Assembly: GCF_000478175.1 (NCBI RefSeq)
Contig: NZ_KI515775.1
Span: 137,797 to 201,796 of the forward strand
DNA length: 64,000 bases
Source of the DNA: Corynebacterium sp. KPL1814
GTDB taxonomy: Bacteria; Actinomycetota; Actinomycetes; Mycobacteriales; Mycobacteriaceae
Reading direction: 5' to 3'
Positions 44,591 through 54,277 of this stretch are shown here, piece by piece. Each line of letters starts with the position of its first letter. Within the stretch, counting starts at the first letter, position 1. The notes under the pieces are model-generated. The model saw only the letters and a program-made list of their open reading frames with translations. It ran no database searches and had not been told where the DNA came from. Both the position numbers and the translations under genes were made by a program.

Positions 44591-46158
44591 TAATCGATCG
44601 TCTCCTTCAGGCGGTCCTCGCGCAGGGGAAGCAGGACCAGGAGGGCGACGATGACGAGCGGCACCATCAGCGCGATAACCGGGGTCAGGCCGTCATTATA
44701 GGAATTTAATACTGCCTGCTCGAGCGGCTCTGGCAGGGAAGACACCAAATCCGGCGTGAGGCTATTGGCATTGCCATCAGCGTTACTGAACTTTTCGGCA
44801 TAGGCCGCGCCCTCAGGGCCGAGCTGCTGGATGGCCTGCGGCAGGCGGTTGGCCATCTCATCCTGCATGTTATTGATGAACATGGAACCGACCAGGGAAG
44901 CGCCCAGGGCAGAGCCGATCTGGCGGAAAAAGTTATTCGCCGCGGTAGCGGTGCCCACCTGGGAGAGCGGGAAGGAGTTCTGGACGATGAGGACCAGCAC
45001 CTGCATGACCATGCCCAGGCCGATGCCGAAAGCGAGGAACTCGAATCCCAGTTGAGTGAGGGATGTGTCTACCGACAGGCGGGACATCCAGAAGAGTGCA
45101 CCGGCGGTAATGGCGAGGCCGATGAGGGGGTAGATCTTGTAGCGGCCGGTGCGGGCGATGATGAAGCCGACACCGGTGGAGGTGCCGATAAGGCCAACCA
45201 TCATCGGAATCATCATCAGGCCAGCTTTGGTGGGTGATAGGGTGTGGACCATTTGCAGGTAGGTGGGCATATAGCCCAGCACGCCGAACATGGCTAGGCC
45301 CAAAATGACGCCGGACAGGGTGGTCAGGGCCATGTTGCGGTTCTTGAAGAGGCGAACCGGGATAAGCGGTTCGGCAGCGCGCAATTCCACGATGGTGGTA
45401 ATGATGGCGCCGACGAGGGTGATGGCGCCGAGGGTGAGGATCATGGAGGAATCCCAGTCGTACTCGGTGCCGCCCCAGGTGGTCATGAGGATAAGGGAAG
45501 CGGTGGTAATGGCGATGAAGGTGGCGCCAAGCCAGTCAAAGCGCTTCATATCGGCCTGGCCCACGCGCAGGTTGAGCACCAAGATGCAGACCACCATGGC
45601 CAGCAGACCGAGCGGGATGTTCATCCACATGCCCCAACGCCAGCCGGGGCCATCAGTAAACCAGCCGCCCAAGACGGGCCCGAGGACAGAGGACAGGCCG
45701 AAGACGCCGCCCATGATGCCCATGAACTTGCCGCGCTCGCGCGAGGAGGTGACCTCGGCGATGATGGACTGTGAGGAAATCATCATGAACCCAGCGCCAA
45801 AGCCTTGCACGGCGCGGGCGACGATGAGGACCGTCATGGAATCGGCAAAACCACCGACGGCGGATCCGACGACGAAGACGGCGATGCCGCCAATGTAGAG
45901 CCACTTGCGGCCCAGCATGTCACCCAGCTTGCCGGAAATCGGCATGGCAATGGTCATGGTGACAAGGAATGCGGAGATGACCCAGCTCATGTGGTCAACG
46001 CCGCCAAGCTCACCAACAATCGTTGGCAAAGCGGAAGAGAAAATCATCTGGCCCAGCGAGCTCATCAACATGGTGAGCACGAGCGCAGAGAAAATGAGCC
46101 CCAGGTTATCCGCCCGCGACTGGCCCTGCGCAGGAGCCTTTTCGGCTGTATCTACCAT
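44590..46158 (-). CDS. DHA2-family (EmrB/QacA-like) MFS drug exporter
   Basis: A 522-residue MFS transporter with 14 membrane helices. It has motif A GKLGDMLGRKWLY in loop 2-3 and the DHA2 motif C region SSVLGPVLGGWF near helix 5. These carriers export drugs, dyes, bile salts or lipophilic cations by proton exchange; substrate unknown here. It overlaps the TetR gene by 7 bp and has GAAAGGA before its ATG. It is the central gene of a TetR-MFS-DUF2316 operon, so is probably repressed by the TetR protein. Confidence 0.9.
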   Translation of the reverse strand: MVDTAEKAPAQGQSRADNLGLIFSALVLTMLMSSLGQMIFSSALPTIVGELGGVDHMSWVISAFLVTMTIAMPISGKLGDMLGRKWLYIGGIAVFVVGSAVGGFADSMTVLIVARAVQGFGAGFMMISSQSIIAEVTSSRERGKFMGIMGGVFGLSSVLGPVLGGWFTDGPGWRWGMWMNIPLGLLAMVVCILVLNLRVGQADMKRFDWLGATFIAITTASLILMTTWGGTEYDWDSSMILTLGAITLVGAIITTIVELRAAEPLIPVRLFKNRNMALTTLSGVILGLAMFGVLGYMPTYLQMVHTLSPTKAGLMMIPMMVGLIGTSTGVGFIIARTGRYKIYPLIGLAITAGALFWMSRLSVDTSLTQLGFEFLAFGIGLGMVMQVLVLIVQNSFPLSQVGTATAANNFFRQIGSALGASLVGSMFINNMQDEMANRLPQAIQQLGPEGAAYAEKFSNADGNANSLTPDLVSSLPEPLEQAVLNSYNDGLTPVIALMVPLVIVALLVLLPLREDRLKETID

Positions 46159-46784
46159 CGGATTCCTTTCATAAAATCATTAATCAACATCAGTGAATCA
46201 TTCAGACGCGACCTCAGGGCGTCGCTGCAATCGCTATCGGGGGCGGCAATGGAAAGCCAGAGGGCCTCGCGGACCACACCGGCGATGACCATGGCCTCCG
46301 TTGCCGTGGACTGGCCCTCGAGAATGCGCAGTTCCGGTTCCCGGTCAAGGCGCTCTTCGATGAGCCCAATAAGCTCGATGGATTTTGCCCGCTTGCGGCT
46401 AATGGAGGCGGCGGCCGCCTCTGGGTCATTAGCAATGCGCTTGCGTCGCTCCCGAATGGTGGGATTAACGTGATGGCCCTCCATATGCTGTTCCACCAGG
46501 TTAAGGACTAGTTCCATGATGTTGGTGGTGGGTTCGTGGAGGAAATACTCACGCATTTCCTCGGTGAAGTCAGCACTTGGCGCCCCAAGCACGGCGGATT
46601 CCTTCGAATCGAAATAATTAAAAAACGTGCGCCGAGAAATACCGGCTAGTTCGCAGATCTCTTCAATAGTGACCTCGCCAAAGGAATGCTTGTCCACCAA
46701 TTCGGTGGCGGCATCCTCAATGCGTAGCCGCGTTTCTAGGCGTTTCTGCTCGCGTAGTGATAGTTCTTCTTGCACAGAATGCAA
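46152..46784 (-). CDS. TetR family regulator of the DHA2 operon
   Basis: About 210 residues: N-terminal TetR domain with helix-turn-helix FGEVTIEEICELAGISRRTF (about 35-54) and a C-terminal ligand domain. The start is uncertain: TTG 46784 or GTG 46775. Both lie inside or just after the palindromic operator, so the repressor would block its own promoter. Autoregulated control of the downstream efflux pump is the normal arrangement. No strong ribosome binding site is seen. Confidence 0.88.
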   Translation of the reverse strand: MHSVQEELSLREQKRLETRLRIEDAATELVDKHSFGEVTIEEICELAGISRRTFFNYFDSKESAVLGAPSADFTEEMREYFLHEPTTNIMELVLNLVEQHMEGHHVNPTIRERRKRIANDPEAAAASISRKRAKSIELIGLIEERLDREPELRILEGQSTATEAMVIAGVVREALWLSIAAPDSDCSDALRSRLNDSLMLINDFMKGIRW

Positions 46785-46785
46785 C

Positions 46786-46819
46786 TTTACACTCGGTGCA
46801 AACTTGCACCAAGTGCAAA
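46786..46819. promoter_or_regulatory. Palindromic operator upstream of the TetR-MFS operon
   Basis: Inverted repeat: TTTACACTCGGTGCAA (46786-46801), AC, then TTGCACCAAGTGCAAA (46804-46819), 14 of 16 positions matched. A second, shorter palindrome TTGCACAGAATGCAA lies at 46770-46784 and covers the start codon. Both contain TTGCA half-sites. Position and symmetry fit a TetR operator. Confidence 0.65.
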
Positions 46820-46947
46820 ATGGGTGATTTTGTAGATGTGTACGCCGAATTTATGGTGTAGTTCACAGCCTGCGCTTACCGATGCCCCCCTCCTCCCCTT
46901 ACTTACCTGTGCTTCCTGTGCTCGGGAAGCGCCTTCAGTCATGTGAA

Positions 46948-46980
46948 ACCCCCGCTCAGGAGTGATTTCCGAGCGGGGGT
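46948..46980. terminator. Terminator of fumC
   Basis: Perfect 10-bp stem ACCCCCGCTC (46948-46957) with GAGCGGGGGT (46971-46980), 13-nt loop, 24 bp beyond the fumC stop. T-tail on the minus strand is weak (TTCACATG). Confidence 0.6.
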
Positions 46981-47003
46981 GTTAGCGCTAAAAGTGGCTT
47001 AGC

Positions 47004-48404
47004 TTAGATATTGTCGCGCTCGCGGTTGGTCATGCTCAATACGTTCAAGCGCTTGTCCAGCTCTTCCTCGGTGAGGTTCTCTCCGTCAACAAAGCCCAGG
47101 TCAATGACGGCCTGGCGGACGGTGATCTTCTCATTGAGAGCGTGCTTTGCGGCTTTAGCGGCGTTCTCGTAGCCGATGGCGGAGTTCAGTGGGGTCACGA
47201 TGGAAGTGGAAGATTCCGCGAAGTGCTTCATGCGTTCCTCGTTGGCCTCGATGTGGTCGACGCACTTCTCAGCAAAGACGCGGGCGGAGTTAGCCAGCAG
47301 GCGAGCCGACTCGAGCACGTTGCGCGCCATCATCGGGATGAAGACGTTGAGCTCGAACTGGCCTTGCGCACCGCCAAAGGCAACGGCTGCGTCATTGCCC
47401 ACAACCTGGCCGGCCACCATGGTGACCGCCTCAGGGATAACCGGGTTGACCTTGCCCGGCATGATGGAAGAACCAGGCTGCAGGTCCTTCAGGTGGATTT
47501 CTGCCAGGCCGGTCAGTGGGCCTGAGCCCAGCATGCGCAGGTCGTTGGCAATCTTGTTGAAGGATACGGCCACCGAGCGCATGGCGCCGGAGAACTCTAC
47601 GAGGCCATCGCGATTAGCCTGTGCCTCGAAGTGGTTTTCTGCTTCCTTCAGGTTTTCCACGCCGGTGAGCTTCTTGAGCTCCTCAGTCACCTTGCCGCCG
47701 AACTCAGCGGAGGTATTCAGGCCGGTGCCGGTGGCGGTACCACCGATGGCGAGCTCGCCCAAGCGCGGGAGGGTAGCCTCGATGCGCTCGATGCCGAGCT
47801 CCACCTGGCGGGCGTAGCCGCTGAACTCCTGGCCCAAGGTGATTGGGGTGGCGTCCATGAGGTGGGTGCGCCCGGCCTTGACGACGTCCGCGAATTCCTT
47901 CGCCTTCTTAGTCAAGGACTCGTGCAGGACCTTTAGGCCCGGAATGAGGTCATTGACAGCCGCTTCCGTAGCCGCCACGTGGGTGGCGGTGGGGAAGGTG
48001 TCATTGGAGGACTGGCCCATGTTGACGTCATCGTTCGGGTGAACCTCTACGCCCTGCTTATGCACCAAGGAGGCGATGACCTCGTTGGTGTTCATATTGG
48101 AAGAGGTGCCGGAGCCGGTCTGGAATACATCGATGGGGAAGGCATCGTTGTGCTTGCCATCCGCGATTTCCTGTGCGGCGGCGATAATGGCGTCTGCCTT
48201 TTCTGTATCCAGGCTGCCGGAGTCCTTGTTGACCTGTGCGCATGCAGCCTTGAGCAGGCCAAGCGCACGAATCTGCGCATCTTCCAAGCCGCGGCCGGAA
48301 ATAGGGAAATTGTTTACCGCGCGCTGGGTCTGTGCGCGCCACAGGGCATCAGCGGGAACTTTAACCTCGCCCATAGTGTCATGTTCGGTACGGTATTCGG
48401 TCAT
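47004..48404 (-). CDS. fumC: Class II fumarate hydratase
   Basis: TCA-cycle enzyme that hydrates fumarate to malate. The 466-residue protein has the superfamily signature [11 protein letters not shown] (about 315-325), [14 protein letters not shown] and [16 protein letters not shown] 48404 (MTEYRTEHD) is preceded by GAGGTGATT. Length is normal. It is transcribed alone, with its own terminator. Confidence 0.96.
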   Translation of the reverse strand: MTEYRTEHDTMGEVKVPADALWRAQTQRAVNNFPISGRGLEDAQIRALGLLKAACAQVNKDSGSLDTEKADAIIAAAQEIADGKHNDAFPIDVFQTGSGTSSNMNTNEVIASLVHKQGVEVHPNDDVNMGQSSNDTFPTATHVAATEAAVNDLIPGLKVLHESLTKKAKEFADVVKAGRTHLMDATPITLGQEFSGYARQVELGIERIEATLPRLGELAIGGTATGTGLNTSAEFGGKVTEELKKLTGVENLKEAENHFEAQANRDGLVEFSGAMRSVAVSFNKIANDLRMLGSGPLTGLAEIHLKDLQPGSSIMPGKVNPVIPEAVTMVAGQVVGNDAAVAFGGAQGQFELNVFIPMMARNVLESARLLANSARVFAEKCVDHIEANEERMKHFAESSTSIVTPLNSAIGYENAAKAAKHALNEKITVRQAVIDLGFVDGENLTEEELDKRLNVLSMTNRERDNI

Positions 48405-48512
48405 GAGAATCACCTCGGTTGATTGATTGTGTGCACCTACCCCCAGTATGGCGAAAAGCTAAAAATCAGTGGGTGAAAAGCCCGAGTCTGCCCCGCCATT
48501 TGGGGGTGAGGT

Positions 48513-49526
48513 TTAGTTCTTGGTGGGGTCCGAGTAGTCCACCACTGAGTATTCCTGCAGCTTAGCCAGCTTGTGGAAGGAATCGACGTAGCGAATGGTG
48601 CCGGACTTGGAACGCATGACCAGCGAACGGGTGGAGGCACCATTATTGCGGTAGGAAACACCGCGCAGCATGTCACCATTGGTCACGCCGGTAGCGGCGA
48701 AGTAGCAGTTCTTCGACGAAACCAAATCATTGGTGCCCAAGACCTTATCCAAGTCGTGTCCGGCAGCGCGGGCCTTTTCTGCTTCTTCTTCATCCTTCGG
48801 CCACAGCTTGCCCTGGATCTCGCCACCCATGCACCGCATGGCGCAGGCGGTGATGATGCCCTCAGGGGTACCTCCAATGCCCATCATTATGTCGATGGAG
48901 TTGGAATCCTGGCAGGCGGCGATGGCACCTGCCACATCGCCATCCATAATGAGGCGCACCTTGGCTCCTGCCTCGCGGATCTCCTGGATGAGCTTTTCGT
49001 GGCGCGGGCGGTCCAATACCACCACGGTGATATCGGCGGTGCGCAGGCCCTTTGCTTTGGCCACGGACTCGATATTCCATTGCACGGACTGGTTGATATC
49101 GATGGATCCGACGGCTTCTGGGCCCACGGCGATCTTTTCCATGTAGAAGACCGCAGATGGGTCATACATGGTGCCGCGCTCTGCGGCGGCGATTACGGAA
49201 ATGGCATTGGGGCGGCCCTCGGCCATCAATCGCGTGCCATCTACCGGGTCCACAGCAATGTCCATCGCCGCGCCTTCGCCCGTGCCGACCTCTTCACCGT
49301 TGAAGAGCATCGGGGCCTCATCCTTTTCGCCCTCACCAATGACGACAACGCCCTGCATCGCCACGGAGTTAATCAGTTTGCGCATGGCATCGACTGCCGC
49401 GCCATCGCCCTCATTCTTCATGCCACGACCAACCCAGCGGCCAGAGGCCAAGGCGGCGGCTTCGGTCACGCGCACCAGCTCCATGGCCAAGTTACGGTCG
49501 GGCAAATAAGAAGTATTTTCGGACAT
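48513..49526 (-). CDS. glpX: Class II fructose-1,6-bisphosphatase
   Basis: The main gluconeogenic FBPase of actinobacteria. The 337-residue product contains [18 protein letters not shown] (metal site), [12 protein letters not shown] and the [16 protein letters not shown] block of the GlpX family. Start ATG 49526 ([12 protein letters not shown]). It is divergent from a DUF4245 gene, with 217 bp between starts, an arrangement kept in mycobacteria. Located upstream of fumC on the same strand, 108 bp away. Confidence 0.95.
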   Translation of the reverse strand: MSENTSYLPDRNLAMELVRVTEAAALASGRWVGRGMKNEGDGAAVDAMRKLINSVAMQGVVVIGEGEKDEAPMLFNGEEVGTGEGAAMDIAVDPVDGTRLMAEGRPNAISVIAAAERGTMYDPSAVFYMEKIAVGPEAVGSIDINQSVQWNIESVAKAKGLRTADITVVVLDRPRHEKLIQEIREAGAKVRLIMDGDVAGAIAACQDSNSIDIMMGIGGTPEGIITACAMRCMGGEIQGKLWPKDEEEAEKARAAGHDLDKVLGTNDLVSSKNCYFAATGVTNGDMLRGVSYRNNGASTRSLVMRSKSGTIRYVDSFHKLAKLQEYSVVDYSDPTKN

Positions 49527-49743
49527 GTGTAGTGGTTGCCTTCCATGTTTTCTCACCGTGGGGGTAATTCCCACGCGATTAGTGTTCTACTTGTCCTATT
49601 CTGGCACTTTTTGGCGTCAATAGGTCCGATTTGGGGCCCCTTTTGCGGGGTTTTTCCTTTCTCTAGGCAGCATTATCGGCGCGAATGTGCGCACGCGGGA
49701 GGCATGTGGCACTTTCACGGTGGCTCATGCGATACTAAGGCGC

Positions 49744-50313
49744 GTGGCTGCAGAACAAAGACCGAAGATTTTCGAAGGCGCTCGCGACATCATTTTGTCC
49801 CTTTCCGTAGTGGTGGTCATGATGTTGCTCGTGGTGGGCGCGACGGGGCTTTGCTCGGTGAATCCGGAAACAGAGCAAGGCCCAGTTCAAGAGGTAGACG
49901 AGGAGACCTTCCTGGATACGCAGGCTCGCGCCGGTATTGGTGCTATCCGAGATCCCCAGATGCCCGAAGGCTGGCAGGCCAATGCGGCCCGCCGTTCGCA
50001 GCTAGGCGGCGACACAGCCACCGTCGTCAGCTGGCTTACCGCGGATGGAAACTACGTGGAATCCACCCAAACCCAGGTTTCTGCAGAAGAGGCGGGCGAA
50101 AAATACGACGCTAACTATCGCGGGCTGAACTCAATGCGCGAGGTAGCCGGCCATCAGGTGCGCGTGCTGGCAAGTGACGACGATTCTGTGCGCCGCTTGT
50201 GGATCGCCGACTTGGGCGATGCCCGCCTCATCATCTCCGGTGCAGCCCCCGATGAAGAATTCGCTGCAGCCACCGAGGCCTTCATCAAGGCCGAACCTAT
50301 AAGCGGAAAGTAA
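49744..50313 (+). CDS. DUF4245 domain-containing membrane-anchored protein
   Basis: From GTG 49744, 189 residues: a short basic head, one membrane helix (about 18-36, LSLSVVVVMMLLVVGATGL) and an extracytoplasmic domain (about 45-185) matching DUF4245. An extended -10 (TGCGATACT, 49728-49736) ends 7 nt before the GTG, so a leaderless transcript is likely. The 3' end overlaps the minus-strand 50297 gene by 17 bp. Confidence 0.8.
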   Translation: MAAEQRPKIFEGARDIILSLSVVVVMMLLVVGATGLCSVNPETEQGPVQEVDEETFLDTQARAGIGAIRDPQMPEGWQANAARRSQLGGDTATVVSWLTADGNYVESTQTQVSAEEAGEKYDANYRGLNSMREVAGHQVRVLASDDDSVRRLWIADLGDARLIISGAAPDEEFAAATEAFIKAEPISGK

Positions 50314-50677
50314 CCTCGCTGAGCCCCTCGGCGTCCGCTTGCACTGTGATTCCTTCTGTATCACCGGTGGCTTCGTCCAAGGCAGCGGCATCCAGCCCGC
50401 TCAAACGCGTCTTTTCTAGGTAGACGTCCACGCGCTCGCGCTGGGAACGCTGCGGGTAGATGGAGACTTGGACCACTTTGGCATCGGCAAGCAGCAGCAC
50501 GATGGACCGGGAAAAGTAACTCAATTCCTCCTCTGTGGCCGAAACCTGGGTGCTGGTATGTGCCGGCCCGAAAAATTCCTCTACCAGCGCGCGGGAATCG
50601 CCGCCCATGATGGAGCCTGCCGATGCCGATTTGGAGACGAAATCAATCCGCCTTCCCGGGTAACCATAAATCTGCAT
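50297..50677 (-). CDS. Hypothetical protein in the xseAB operon
   Basis: The 126-residue protein begins [16 protein letters not shown] and looks like a compact beta-rich domain with no signal peptide. Its ATG overlaps the xseB stop (TAATG), so it is the third gene of the operon. I do not recognise the family. The stop overlaps DUF4245 tail to tail by 17 bp. Confidence 0.7.
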   Translation of the reverse strand: MQIYGYPGRRIDFVSKSASAGSIMGGDSRALVEEFFGPAHTSTQVSATEEELSYFSRSIVLLLADAKVVQVSIYPQRSQRERVDVYLEKTRLSGLDAAALDEATGDTEGITVQADAEGLSEVTFRL

Positions 50678-50955
50678 TACTCTTCACCCTCCTCAGCCTG
50701 CTGCTCGCTGTGTTCCGCCTTTTCAAGGGCATCCTCCACCCGCTTGGATGCGCCATCCAAGTGGGACTCGCACGTGCGAGCAAGCGCCTCGCCGCGCTCC
50801 CAATACTTCAGAGACTCGTCCAAGCCCATCTGGCCGAGCTCTAGAATCTTGACGGTTTCAATGAGCTCATCGCGCGCCTGTTCGTAGCTCAATTCCTCTA
50901 CGGGAGTAAAGGCATCCTGGCCCGGCTGGCCGGAACCAATAGTTTCATCTGACAT
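50677..50955 (-). CDS. xseB: Exodeoxyribonuclease VII small subunit
   Basis: Small helical subunit that binds the large subunit to form the ssDNA exonuclease. The 92-residue product has the family core [37 protein letters not shown] in parts (about 23-58), and an acidic tail. ATG 50955 is preceded by a good ribosome binding site (AGGAGAATT). xseA lies 24 bp upstream. Confidence 0.9.
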   Translation of the reverse strand: MSDETIGSGQPGQDAFTPVEELSYEQARDELIETVKILELGQMGLDESLKYWERGEALARTCESHLDGASKRVEDALEKAEHSEQQAEEGEE

Positions 50956-50979
50956 CAGCAATTCTCCTACTATTTCTGG

Positions 50980-52221
50980 CTAATCGGCGGCCTTGGAGGC
51001 CATGGACACGGCAGTGATGGAACCATCGCCCACGCGAATGCGCAATTGCGCGCCGGGCGGTGATTGTTCATAAGAGCTAACTACCTCCGGATCGCTGCCG
51101 TCTTTGGGCAATACCTGGACAATAGAATACCCACGGGCGAGCGTGGCTGAGGGCCCCAAAGCAGAAACCCGTGCGCGCAGGGATTCCACGTGCCGGGTCT
51201 CGCGGTCCAAGAGCACCCGCAGCTCGCGGCGCATGCTCGTGCGCATGCGCTCGATCTCCTCGCGCCGGGCGCGGATCGGCGTCATAGGGTCAGCCAATAC
51301 CGGCCGGGAACGGATATTATCCAGTCCACGGCGCTCGCGTTCTACCCAGCCGCGCAACGCCGCCGCCATGCGGGAACGCGCCTCTGCAATAATCGCTCGT
51401 TCTTCTGCCACGGAAGGCACCACGCGCTTGGCGGCATCCGTGGGCGTGGCCGCGCGCAAATCTGCGACATTATCCAGCACCGGGCTGTCTGGCTCGTGGC
51501 CAATCGCGGAGACTACCGGGGTGCTGGCAGCCACGACGGCGCGTTGCAGGGCTTCTTCAGAAAAGGGCAATAGATCTTCCACGGAACCGCCGCCGCGGGC
51601 GATGATGATGACATCAATCTCCGCATCGGCGTCCAGCTCCTGCAGGGCCGAAATCACCTCGGGGACGGTATTGGTCCCCTGAACCGGAGTATTAATGACC
51701 CGGAATTGCACGGCCGGCCACCGGTCGCGGGCGACTGCCATGACATCGCGCTCGGCGGCAGAACCGCGGCCGGTAATTAGGCCAATCTTCTGCGGGAGGT
51801 AGGGAAGCGGGCGCTTGCGCGCGGGATCAAAGAGGCCCTCTGCGGCGAGCTGCGCGCGCAGTTTTTCGATGCGCGCCAATAGATCGCCGATGCCCACGTG
51901 CCGGATCTCCGTGGTCCACAAGGAAAAGGACCCGCGGCCGGCATAAAAGGCGGGCTTGCCGTGCACGATGACGCGATCGCCATCCTTCAGCGGCGTGGGC
52001 AGGTTGTGCAGCATTGAGGAAGAGCAGGTCAATTGCACCGACTTTTCCTGCTGCACATCGCGCAGGGTGAGATAAGACAGCTTCCAGGTGGGCTTGTAAT
52101 TGATCTGCGTTAATTGGCCTTCCACCCACAGATATCCAAGGCGCTCGATCCACCCCTTCACCTGGTCATTGACCTGGCCCACAGGCCAGGGGGTCTCTGG
52201 AGTATTTGCCGGTTGGTTCAC
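50980..52221 (-). CDS. xseA: Exodeoxyribonuclease VII large subunit
   Basis: Catalytic subunit of ExoVII, which degrades single-stranded DNA in mismatch repair and after quinolone damage. The 413-residue protein has the N-terminal OB fold ([20 protein letters not shown]), the catalytic-domain motif [14 protein letters not shown] and the conserved [15 protein letters not shown], plus a coiled-coil C-terminal part. Start GTG 52221. First of the xseA-xseB-50297 operon, divergent from ispH. Confidence 0.95.
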   Translation of the reverse strand: MNQPANTPETPWPVGQVNDQVKGWIERLGYLWVEGQLTQINYKPTWKLSYLTLRDVQQEKSVQLTCSSSMLHNLPTPLKDGDRVIVHGKPAFYAGRGSFSLWTTEIRHVGIGDLLARIEKLRAQLAAEGLFDPARKRPLPYLPQKIGLITGRGSAAERDVMAVARDRWPAVQFRVINTPVQGTNTVPEVISALQELDADAEIDVIIIARGGGSVEDLLPFSEEALQRAVVAASTPVVSAIGHEPDSPVLDNVADLRAATPTDAAKRVVPSVAEERAIIAEARSRMAAALRGWVERERRGLDNIRSRPVLADPMTPIRARREEIERMRTSMRRELRVLLDRETRHVESLRARVSALGPSATLARGYSIVQVLPKDGSDPEVVSSYEQSPPGAQLRIRVGDGSITAVSMASKAAD

Positions 52222-52374
52222 GCAGCCACCCTTTCCTTCTACAGCGCCCTACGGTGCCCTTTAGTCTAGGTGCTCCAGACAAGTACCGCCCCGCTTGGGT
52301 GGCCTAGATCGGCGCTTTTGCTGCTGGATAGGCCTTACTATTGTTTTGCTTTACCTTTCGATACTCTGGGAGGC

Positions 52375-53325
52375 ATGACTGATGGTAAAAATGTTCTCCT
52401 CGCGGCACCGCGCGGTTACTGCGCTGGAGTGGACCGCGCCGTCGAGACCGTAGAAAAGGCGCTAGAAAAATACGGCGCACCCATTTATGTACGCAAGCAA
52501 ATCGTCCACAACCGTTATGTCGTTGAAACTTTGGCCAAGCGCGGGGTCATCTTCGTTGAAGAGGCAGCCGAGGCCCCGGAGGGTGCTCACCTCGTCTTCT
52601 CCGCCCACGGCATCTCCCCGGCGGTGCGCAATCAGGCGCAAGAGCGCAAGCAATTGACCCTGGATGCCACGTGCCCCTTGGTTACCAAGGTGCACAAGGA
52701 AGCCCAGCGCTTCGAGCGCGATGGTTACCACATCCTCCTCGTGGGCCACGAAGGCCACGAAGAAGTAGAAGGCACCGCGGGCGAGGCCCCCGATGTCACG
52801 CACCTGGTCGATGGCGTTGACGGCGTGGACAAGCTGCCGGACTACCTCCAGGATGAAAAGCTCATCTGGCTGTCACAGACCACGCTTTCGGTGGATGAGA
52901 CCGTCGTGATCGTCAATAAGCTGCGCGAGCGTTTCCCACACCTGGAAAACCCGCCGTCAGATGATATTTGCTACGCCACCCAAAACCGGCAAGAGTCCGT
53001 CAAGGCCATCGCGCCGAAGTGCGATCTGATGATCGTGGTGGGATCAAAGAACTCGTCCAACTCGGTGCGCCTCGTAGAGGTCGCGCTCGAAGCAGGCGCG
53101 CGCGACTCCCACTTGGTGGACTTCGCCGCAGAGATCGATGAATCGTGGTTAGACGGCGTAGAGACCGTTGGCGTGACCTGTGGCGCCTCCGTGCCGGAAC
53201 TCTTGGTGCGCGAGGTGCTCGAGTACTTGGATGATCGCGGCTTTAATGACGTGGAGCAAGTAACCACCTCTACGGAATCCATTACCTTCGCGCTTCCGCG
53301 CGATCTGCGCCCCGCCCGTACCTAG
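52375..53325 (+). CDS. ispH: 4-hydroxy-3-methylbut-2-enyl diphosphate reductase
   Basis: Last enzyme of the MEP pathway, giving IPP and DMAPP through a [4Fe-4S] cluster. The 316-residue protein has the three cluster cysteines in [22 protein letters not shown] and [10 protein letters not shown], plus [11 protein letters not shown] 52375 is preceded by GATACT (52360-52365), a -10-like box with about 9 nt between, so the mRNA is nearly leaderless; the GGGAGG that ends 1 nt before the ATG is too close to act normally. Confidence 0.95.
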   Translation: MTDGKNVLLAAPRGYCAGVDRAVETVEKALEKYGAPIYVRKQIVHNRYVVETLAKRGVIFVEEAAEAPEGAHLVFSAHGISPAVRNQAQERKQLTLDATCPLVTKVHKEAQRFERDGYHILLVGHEGHEEVEGTAGEAPDVTHLVDGVDGVDKLPDYLQDEKLIWLSQTTLSVDETVVIVNKLRERFPHLENPPSDDICYATQNRQESVKAIAPKCDLMIVVGSKNSSNSVRLVEVALEAGARDSHLVDFAAEIDESWLDGVETVGVTCGASVPELLVREVLEYLDDRGFNDVEQVTTSTESITFALPRDLRPART

Positions 53326-53350
53326 CGCTGCAGCACTTAGAAGCAACGAA

Positions 53351-53399
53351 AAACCGTGAGCCTAGCGGCCTCTTAAAGAGTGCCGACGGCTCACGGTTT
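53351..53399. terminator. Bidirectional terminator, ispH / DUF6542
   Basis: Perfect 12-bp stem AAACCGTGAGCC (53351-53362) with GGCTCACGGTTT (53388-53399), 25-nt loop, between convergent genes. Weak T-runs on both sides. Confidence 0.75.
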
Positions 53400-53402
53400 A
53401 GT

Positions 53403-54212
53403 TTATTCATAGAGGTTGTCGTCCCAACGCTGCTTTTTGGCAGTGTCTTTTGGTGAAGAAGAGGGACCTGGTTCGGGGGCCGGTGGTATCACGTCCCCCG
53501 CGCGCCGGTTCGGATCCGGCTGCAGGCGTTTTTCGCGTTCTGCCTGTTGCTCGCGGCGGCGCTCTTCCCGGTCGCGGCCGCGGATGCGGTCTTGCGGTTT
53601 CTGCGGCGGCCGCGCTTGTGCATGCGATCTACGGCGGGAGGAGCGTAGGGATGAGGCCTGCGGGTTTTCGGATCTATCGCGGGCCATAAGCTCCGCCACG
53701 GAAAGCCGTTCAGTGCGGTTCTGACGGTCTCGCTTCATGTCCGCGCGCCGCGAGGCCTTTTGTTGATTCACGGCGCGCTGGGCGGCCTTGCGGAAGCGCA
53801 TCCAGCGCAGAATGCCGATTGCGGTCGCGCCGAGAACCGCGATAAGCAACCACAGGAAGTTCTGGACCAGCGGATACACGGAGGTCAGCAGCGACGTTTT
53901 AGAAAAACTGCTGCCTTCTGGAGCATTGGACTTGGTGATGAAGACTCCTGCCGTCACCACGGTTACCGCGTACAAAATGGGGATGGACGCGATGGACAGG
54001 AATAATCCCCGCTCCTCAACGATGAGCGCTATGAGCAGCGAGCTGATGATGAGGAAGGCAAAGTACATCCAGCCTATGGAGCCAGCCTGAATGGAAATCA
54101 ATGCGCCGGTGAGCAAAAGTGCCGCCAATAGCCCAAGGCCCTTCAGCAGCGAGATGCTCGGCATGCTCAGGCTTTGCGCGGCGGTAGGCTTTCGTTGTTT
54201 GGCTAGTGACAC
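53403..54212 (-). CDS. DUF6542-type membrane protein with basic tail
   Basis: From GTG 54212 (VSLAKQRKPTAAQ), 269 residues: four or five membrane helices (about 20-145) followed by a long disordered, very basic Arg/Gln/Glu-rich tail (about 150-260, e.g. RSSRRRSHAQARPPQKPQ). The pattern and place next to ispH match DUF6542 of actinobacteria. The GTG start avoids overlap with rmuC upstream, and GGTAGGA lies upstream of it. Function unknown. Confidence 0.75.
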   Translation of the reverse strand: MSLAKQRKPTAAQSLSMPSISLLKGLGLLAALLLTGALISIQAGSIGWMYFAFLIISSLLIALIVEERGLFLSIASIPILYAVTVVTAGVFITKSNAPEGSSFSKTSLLTSVYPLVQNFLWLLIAVLGATAIGILRWMRFRKAAQRAVNQQKASRRADMKRDRQNRTERLSVAELMARDRSENPQASSLRSSRRRSHAQARPPQKPQDRIRGRDREERRREQQAEREKRLQPDPNRRAGDVIPPAPEPGPSSSPKDTAKKQRWDDNLYE

Positions 54213-54277
54213 GTCGCAAAATCCTACCGTCTGGCGCGGGCCAATGGCTATATCCACGCAGTAAAACTGCCTAGATT

